Source: Cupriavidus pampae
Lineage (GTDB): Bacteria; Pseudomonadota; Gammaproteobacteria; Burkholderiales; Burkholderiaceae
Reading direction: 5' to 3'
Assembly (NCBI RefSeq): GCF_914271485.1
Contig: NZ_CAJZAG010000015.1
Coordinates: 95,830-159,829 of the forward strand
Length of the DNA stretch: 64,000 nucleotides
Under the pieces are notes generated by a model, which did not search any database, had not been told where the DNA came from, and saw only the letters and a program-made list of their open reading frames with translations. Made by a program: the position numbers and the translations under genes. Of the stretch, positions 59,163-64,000 are shown piece after piece. Every line of letters starts with the position of its first letter. The first letter of the stretch is position 1.

Positions 59163-61085
59163 TCAGCCCATGTGGGCCGTGATTTTGAATGCTTCGGCAA
59201 TCTGAACTGCTGGTACGGGGCGACTGAACAGATAGCCCTGCGCTTCTTGACATCCCAGGCTGCACAAACGCTCACGCTGTTCCTCAGTCTCGACCCCCTC
59301 GGCAATCGTCTCAAGGCCGAAACTGCGTGCCATATCGATAAGCGCGCGAACGATGGAAGCATCCCGTTCTGATTCGAGCATGCCTTGCACGAACGAACGG
59401 TCGATCTTGATCCGGCTCAGCGGAAATCGCTTGAGCAAGCTGAGCGAAGCGTAACCAGTCCCGAAATCATCAAAGGCAATTCCCACGCCAAGATTACGCA
59501 AGTCTTGGAGCGATTTCAGCACCAGCTCATCGCCATCGAGTACGATGTTCTCGGTCACCTCAAGCTCAAGAACCTGGGGTGGCAAGCCATGCCGCTCCAA
59601 GGCTGAAAGGACCTGCGAACAAAAGTCATTCGCGCGAACCTGTGCACTAAACAGATTGACACCGATGCGAAAATCCTTGGCGCCACCTCTGCGCCATTGC
59701 GCTGCTTGGGCGCACGCCTCGTCAAGAATCCAGGACCCGGCTATCAAGGCAAGCGTCCCCTCTTCCAAGGCCGGCAGGAAAGCCGCCGGAGATAGAAGGC
59801 CATGCTGCGGATGCAGCCAGCGGATGAGTGCCTCAGTACCCGTAATGGAACCATCGGCTAGACAGACCTGTGGTTGATAGAAAAGAACGAACTCACCGTC
59901 GCTGACGGCTCGATGCAGCTCGATATTGGAGATTCGGCGCGCAACGGCTTCATTGCGTAACGCGGTAGAGAAGACAAATGATCGGCCGGGGCCAATGCTT
60001 GCTGCCTTGAACTGAGCAAGCTCGGCATTGCCGATTAGTTCAAGCGCTTCCTGTGCATGAAGCGGGGCGATGGCCACGCCGCAACTGACCGAAAGGCGTA
60101 CGTCATGCCCATCGATGGCGATGGGGTCGGCGATCTGGGCGATCACGGCGTCAGCGACATCCTTGACCTGTCCGGAATCGCCGCATTCTCGCTGCAGAAT
60201 GGCGAACTCATCCCCGCCGATCCGGGCGACCGTAGCGTTCGGTCCCACGGCTCGCTCCAAGCGGCGAGCCAGGTCGCAAAGGATTCCATCGCCTACCGCG
60301 CTGCCAAGGGTGGCGTTGACATCCTTGAACTGATAAATGTCTACGATGACAACGGCTATTGGCGAGGCAAGCGTGAGCGCATCTTCCACACGCCGGTAGA
60401 AGCACGCCCGGTTTGCGAGTCCCGTGAGCATGTCAACGTCCGTAAGCCGCTTTAACGCCTGCTCTTCACGCTGTGGCGCGCTGAGATCCTGAATTTCTCC
60501 TCGCTCGTCGAACAGTACGACAGCAGTGCGCCGGCTGTGGGTTAGCGGCTCCGGGGGGATTCCACGTTCTTCCTGCGCACGAAATTCGATGCGACGTAAC
60601 TCCAGCCTATCGGCTGCCATCTTGGCCAATTCGCGCAGACGGTCGCAGTCTTCCTCCGAAAAGTCGCAGTGCGGCTGCCCGTCTATCACACAGAGCGTAC
60701 CCAATGCGTGGCCATCTGGAGACATCAGCGGGACGCCGGCGTAGAAGCGCAGGTTGGTTGCACCTGTGACCAGTGGATTGTCGCAAAAGCGTTCGTCGAC
60801 TGTGGCGTCCGGCACCACCATGACCTCGCTCCGGGCAATCGCATGCGCGCAGAAGGAAACGTCACGGCTCATGTCGACTTGCACGCCCTCGAAACCATAG
60901 CTTGCCGCAAAAAAGACGTGGTCGCTGCCGACCATGTTCACCACGGCAACAGGCATTTTGAACATACGTGCGGCGATCTTGACCACCGGCTCCAGGCTGG
61001 GCAGAGGCCTATCGCTTCCCAGTCCGTATCCTGACAGGGCCTCCAGCCGCTCTGCCTCGGTTGCCAATACTGGGGGACACCTCAT
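59163..61085 (-). CDS. GAF-GGDEF-EAL cyclic-di-GMP protein
   Basis: A protein of 640 residues from ATG 61085 (MRCPPVLATEAERLEALSGY), with GGAG upstream. GAF domain about 20-165 (FCAHAIARSEVMVVPDATVD). GGDEF about 215-375 with the intact motif RIGGDEFAI. EAL about 395-640 with EALIRWLHP, VTENIVLDGDE, DDFGTGYASLSLLKRF and EGVETEEQ, so phosphodiesterase activity is expected. The downstream LpxL fragment is convergent. Signal for the GAF domain unknown. Confidence 0.92.
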   Translation of the reverse strand: MRCPPVLATEAERLEALSGYGLGSDRPLPSLEPVVKIAARMFKMPVAVVNMVGSDHVFFAASYGFEGVQVDMSRDVSFCAHAIARSEVMVVPDATVDERFCDNPLVTGATNLRFYAGVPLMSPDGHALGTLCVIDGQPHCDFSEEDCDRLRELAKMAADRLELRRIEFRAQEERGIPPEPLTHSRRTAVVLFDERGEIQDLSAPQREEQALKRLTDVDMLTGLANRACFYRRVEDALTLASPIAVVIVDIYQFKDVNATLGSAVGDGILCDLARRLERAVGPNATVARIGGDEFAILQRECGDSGQVKDVADAVIAQIADPIAIDGHDVRLSVSCGVAIAPLHAQEALELIGNAELAQFKAASIGPGRSFVFSTALRNEAVARRISNIELHRAVSDGEFVLFYQPQVCLADGSITGTEALIRWLHPQHGLLSPAAFLPALEEGTLALIAGSWILDEACAQAAQWRRGGAKDFRIGVNLFSAQVRANDFCSQVLSALERHGLPPQVLELEVTENIVLDGDELVLKSLQDLRNLGVGIAFDDFGTGYASLSLLKRFPLSRIKIDRSFVQGMLESERDASIVRALIDMARSFGLETIAEGVETEEQRERLCSLGCQEAQGYLFSRPVPAVQIAEAFKITAHMG

Positions 61086-61860
61086 GAAAGCTCTCCAATG
61101 TTGTGCTCGCCGCGGGAATACTGAACCACCTCCAACCATTGAAGCTATCCGTGCAATATATTCTCCAAACTCATTACCGAAATTGCACGTTGGAGTCTAA
61201 GTAGTAGGTGTCTGCTCAGTGCTGGGCTTCGATTCCCTGGCTGCCCTCGGTGAATCCCCTGTCGCACTTGTAGTTGTCACGCGCGATACTAAACGCGTGG
61301 CTGCGGCAGCAGCATCCCCCAATCGTGGGGCGATTACTATCGGCACCCTTACGAAGCCGTACGTTGCCTGCCATCGGAACGCGGTGCTGCGGGGATACCC
61401 GGAATGACATGTATTGGATATCAGTTGCGGCCCGGCCGTAGTTAAGACGCCTCAAACACCCACGCGCCATAAACTCCCCGGTGAGTTTCTGTTGAATCAC
61501 CTTATGGCTGCGGGCGATAGAATCGAAGAACCATATCCTGAGACTCGCCGAGTCATGGACCTACCCCGCCGGTGGTCGCTTACCGGCTACTCTCCATCAT
61601 TGACATCCGGTTCGTCGAATGCCCGAAGCTACGAGACCGGCCACGAGCGAACATGTGCAGCACATGTCCATAACAGACATCCACGAGCGACATCGTGGTA
61701 ACGTGGCGCCTTTCACAGCTATTAGTGAGCACGTCTTTCAAGGCGCGGCCTGAAGACACAGTAACCGTGCGGCGTTTCGGCGATGACCGGTTCGAAGTTT
61801 GTGTCACAAGAGCCAACGGCGCCCGTTAGATCTGCACTCGAGTATTTGAGTTAGGGCACT
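61086..61860. other. Gene-poor stretch
   Basis: About 770 bases. One minus-strand frame from ATG 61470 (MARGCLRRLNYGRAATDIQY; GGGGAG upstream, 84 codons, ends 61216) could be a small Cys-rich protein, but nothing supports it beyond the ribosome site. No other feature. Confidence 0.35.
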
Positions 61861-62298
61861 ATGACAGTTGCACAAGCCATTGTTGCAAGCATCGCGGTGC
61901 TGGTCATTGTCGTTTGGATGGCACGGCGTGAAATTCGCGCGCAAAAGCGGAAGAAAGCGCAGAAGATCGATGATGCATTTTCCGGCCGCGAATCTCTCAC
62001 CTCGGAGGCGTTCTATGAACGATACTTCCTCGGCCTTGGTGTTAAAACAGACGTTGTCGCAGGTATTCGCGCAATACTTGAGAAGCAGCTTGACGCTGAC
62101 ATGTCTCGTCTGCGCGCGGAAGACGCCTTCACGCAGAACCTCAGCTTTTTCTGGGACTTTGATTCAATGGCTAACGTCGAGATTGTCGTTGCCCTCGAAG
62201 AGCACTTTCAAATCAAGATCACTGACAGCGAGGCAGAAAAGACACGCACTGTGTCCGAGTTAGTGCAGTTGGTTTCCAGAAAAGTCGGGCACTCCTGA
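61861..62298 (+). CDS. Membrane-anchored acyl-carrier-protein-like protein
   Basis: A protein of 145 residues. An N-terminal hydrophobic anchor (AQAIVASIAVLVIVVWM, residues 4-20) and a basic stretch (RAQKRKKAQK) are followed by a linker and an ACP-like four-helix domain (about 65-145). FFWDFDSMANVEIVVALEEH carries DSM where ACPs have the phosphopantetheine DSL serine. FQIKITDSEAEKTRTVSELV is the usual helix III-IV pattern. ACPs are normally soluble, so the anchor is unusual. No synthase gene is adjacent. Confidence 0.7.
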   Translation: MTVAQAIVASIAVLVIVVWMARREIRAQKRKKAQKIDDAFSGRESLTSEAFYERYFLGLGVKTDVVAGIRAILEKQLDADMSRLRAEDAFTQNLSFFWDFDSMANVEIVVALEEHFQIKITDSEAEKTRTVSELVQLVSRKVGHS

Positions 62299-62915
62299 CC
62301 GTCCGGTTTTCGAGGCTGGCAACTTCCACTTTGGGTCGCTCAGGGACTAGCGCGACCGGAAAACCCCTGGGAGATGGAGGGCGATAAAGATTCGCGTATT
62401 GTCTTAGTTCACCGATTCGGGCCTGTTTTTGTGTGTCGGTGCCAAGAGTAATACATTGTCGGCGCAGGCTGTTGAGTTGCACTGAGAACTGCCCCACCAG
62501 GCCCGGTCCGGTTTCCGTGCAAATCAACATCAGCTCGGCAAGCTGCTACGGACGCTGTTCCTTTGCGACTATTTTGGCAATCCAGAATTCCGGCGAGAGT
62601 TGCAATCGCGAAGAGTCAGTCCATCAGCTCCAGCGTGCGGTCTACACCGGCAAGGGTGCGCCGGAACGGAGCCGTCGGCGTGACAAGATGATCTCGATCT
62701 CGGGCTCACTGACCCTGCTCACCAATCTGGTAACGCAGCGCATGCAGGTGACAGTGGATAGCCGCACGAGTCGACAATCGAATGAAAATCTCAACGACTG
62801 GCTAATACTCGATAGCGGCCATTGAAGGCGATCTGATGAGGGTCGCAGAAGGGTTGTGGATTCAACCGGTCGACGCAACACACTAGACGCTGCATGAGCA
62901 GTGGAGGTGTTGCAA
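62299..62915. other. Intergenic stretch before the IS30 element
   Basis: About 600 bases without a supported gene. The left end of the insertion sequence probably lies near 62850-62880, but I cannot fix its inverted repeat. Confidence 0.4.
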
Positions 62916-64000
62916 ATGAAATAGAGGCGCCGGATCTACTACACCGAGACCCAGAAGGCACTAATGTGGGAGCGGTGGCGGAAAGGTGACACGCTTCACC
63001 AGATCGCCCGATTGTTTGATCGGTACCATTCATCTGTGCAACGGATTCTGGCGGAGTCCGGCGGCATCCAGCCAGCACCCCGACACCGCTCCAGGCTAGC
63101 CCTAACGCTCGCCGAACGAGAGGAGATATCTCGTTCCGTCGTGGTTGGGTTGTCGATCCGCTCGATTGCATTCCGGCCCGGACGCGCCCCATCTACTCTC
63201 AGCCGAGAGCTACGGCGCAATGGGGGCATCCAGGGCTATCGCGCGAATCAAGCTGATGAACTTGCCTGGGTTCGAGCGCATCGTCCGAAGACCTGTAAGC
63301 TCATCCGAAATCGCACGCTGGCACAGGTTGTGGCAGTCAAACTAACGAAGCAGTGGTCCCCGGAACAGATTGCAGGTTGGCTCAAGCATGTCTACGCGGT
63401 CAACACGGACTACCAGGTGTCACACGAGACCATCTATCGTAGCCTCTACGTGCAGGCCCGCGGCGCCTTGAAGAAGGAGCTGCTTCAACATCTGAGGCGG
63501 TGCCGGATCATGCGCCACTCGCGCAACTATTCGGCGAAGACCGACGAGCGCGGAAGAATCCGTGATGCCGTTTCAATAAGCGAGCGACCTGCGAACGCTG
63601 AAGACCGCGCGATACCTGGGCATTGGGAAGGCGACTTGCTCTTCGGCAGTGCCAATAGCCAGATCGTCACCTTGGTCGAGCGTCAGACGCGGTTCGTGAT
63701 GCTCCTGAAGGTCTCCGGCAAAGACACGGAGACTGTCGTCAACGCCTTGATCCGGCATGCCGGAAAGCTGCCCCAGGAGCTTTACAAATCGTTGACGTGG
63801 GATCGCGGCAAGGAGTTGGCGGACCACCAGCGTTTTACGGTCTCGACCGACATCAAGGTTTACTTCTGTGACCCACAGAATCCCTGGCGACGCGGCTCCA
63901 ACGAGAACACCAATGGCCTCCTGAGGCAGTACCTTCCCAAAGGAATTGATCTCTCTGTCTATTCACAGGCAAAGCTCAATGGCATAGCACGCCGCCTCAA
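62916..64000 (+). mobile_element. IS30-family transposase, early stop, 3' end outside window
   Basis: From ATG 62916 the frame reads Met-Lys-TAG, then RRRIYYTETQKALMWERWRK, the normal IS30/IS1088-type N-terminus. An in-frame stop is therefore present at codon 3 (62922-62924). ATG 62964 (inside ALMWERW) could restart translation with loss of 16 residues. Downstream the frame is open to the window end: RLFDRYHSSVQRILAESGG (HTH), GRAPSTLSRELRRNGG (second HTH), GHWEGDLLFGSANSQIVTLV (first catalytic Asp) and DRGKELADHQRF with WRRGSNENTNGLLRQYLPKG (second Asp and Glu). Confidence 0.88.

Noticed and set aside
62640..62825. Short plus frame before the IS30 element as a Tn3 transposase tail
   Set aside because: A phrase resembling such a tail (LTLLTNLVTQRMQ) is too short and lacks the catalytic context.
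1..64000. tRNA or rRNA genes and a replication origin with initiator
   Set aside because: No tRNA cloverleaf with conserved T-loop, no rRNA sequence and no Rep protein or iteron cluster was found by eye; a dedicated scan could still reveal one.

Overview
The window is about 60% GC with LysR, MocR, HxlR and FixJ-type regulators and beta-proteobacterial codon use. It reads as a Burkholderiales replicon (Ralstonia / Cupriavidus / plant-associated Burkholderia sphere), probably a megaplasmid or an integrated plasmid-like element. One gene looks like a type III effector and is preceded by a perfect hrpII-type box (TTCG-N16-TTCG), which points to a plant-associated or phytopathogenic host. No rRNA, tRNA, CRISPR array or replication initiator was recognised.

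Layout. (1) 1-17.1 kb is a mobile-element backbone, mostly on the minus strand. It holds a phage-RDF-like gene cut by the window edge, a plus-strand bactofilin operon, a frameshifted DUF932 gene, a DUF4313-like gene, three DUF3085-like paralogues, several small unknown or membrane proteins, a glycine-zipper lipoprotein, and a complete PRTRC cassette. The cassette order is ParB, E, ubiquitin-like C, F, E2-like B, JAB-like A and ThiF/E1-like. (2) 17.2-19.6 kb is the candidate effector. (3) 19.6-50.9 kb is cargo of more chromosomal character: regulator/enzyme pairs, a Fic protein, an oxidoreductase and epoxide-hydrolase operon, a molybdoenzyme/cytochrome operon, a two-component system and several decayed genes. 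A 20-bp direct repeat flanks it, and a degenerate copy of the integrase 3' end lies inside its left edge. (4) 51-56.5 kb returns to backbone: tyrosine recombinase, a structured RNA candidate, ParM-like PRTRC protein D with a probable adaptor, and a Toprim primase. (5) 57-64 kb holds an AstE-like hydrolase, gene fragments, a GAF-GGDEF-EAL protein, a membrane-anchored ACP-like protein and a truncated IS30 transposase.

How the parts work together. The PRTRC genes form a bacterial ubiquitin-like conjugation set (E1-, E2-, Ub- and JAB-like) joined to ParB- and ParM-type partition proteins. The most unusual signal is regulatory. At least eight non-homologous backbone genes share a 5' leader in which the Shine-Dalgarno sequence is paired into a hairpin. 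The paired sequences differ between genes but remain complementary. An upstream element (a GCGTC-N3-GACGC-type stem, then ATCGAC, then a second hairpin) occurs seven times, including ahead of parB and of the primase 40 kb away. This looks like a regulon-wide translational control module of the element.
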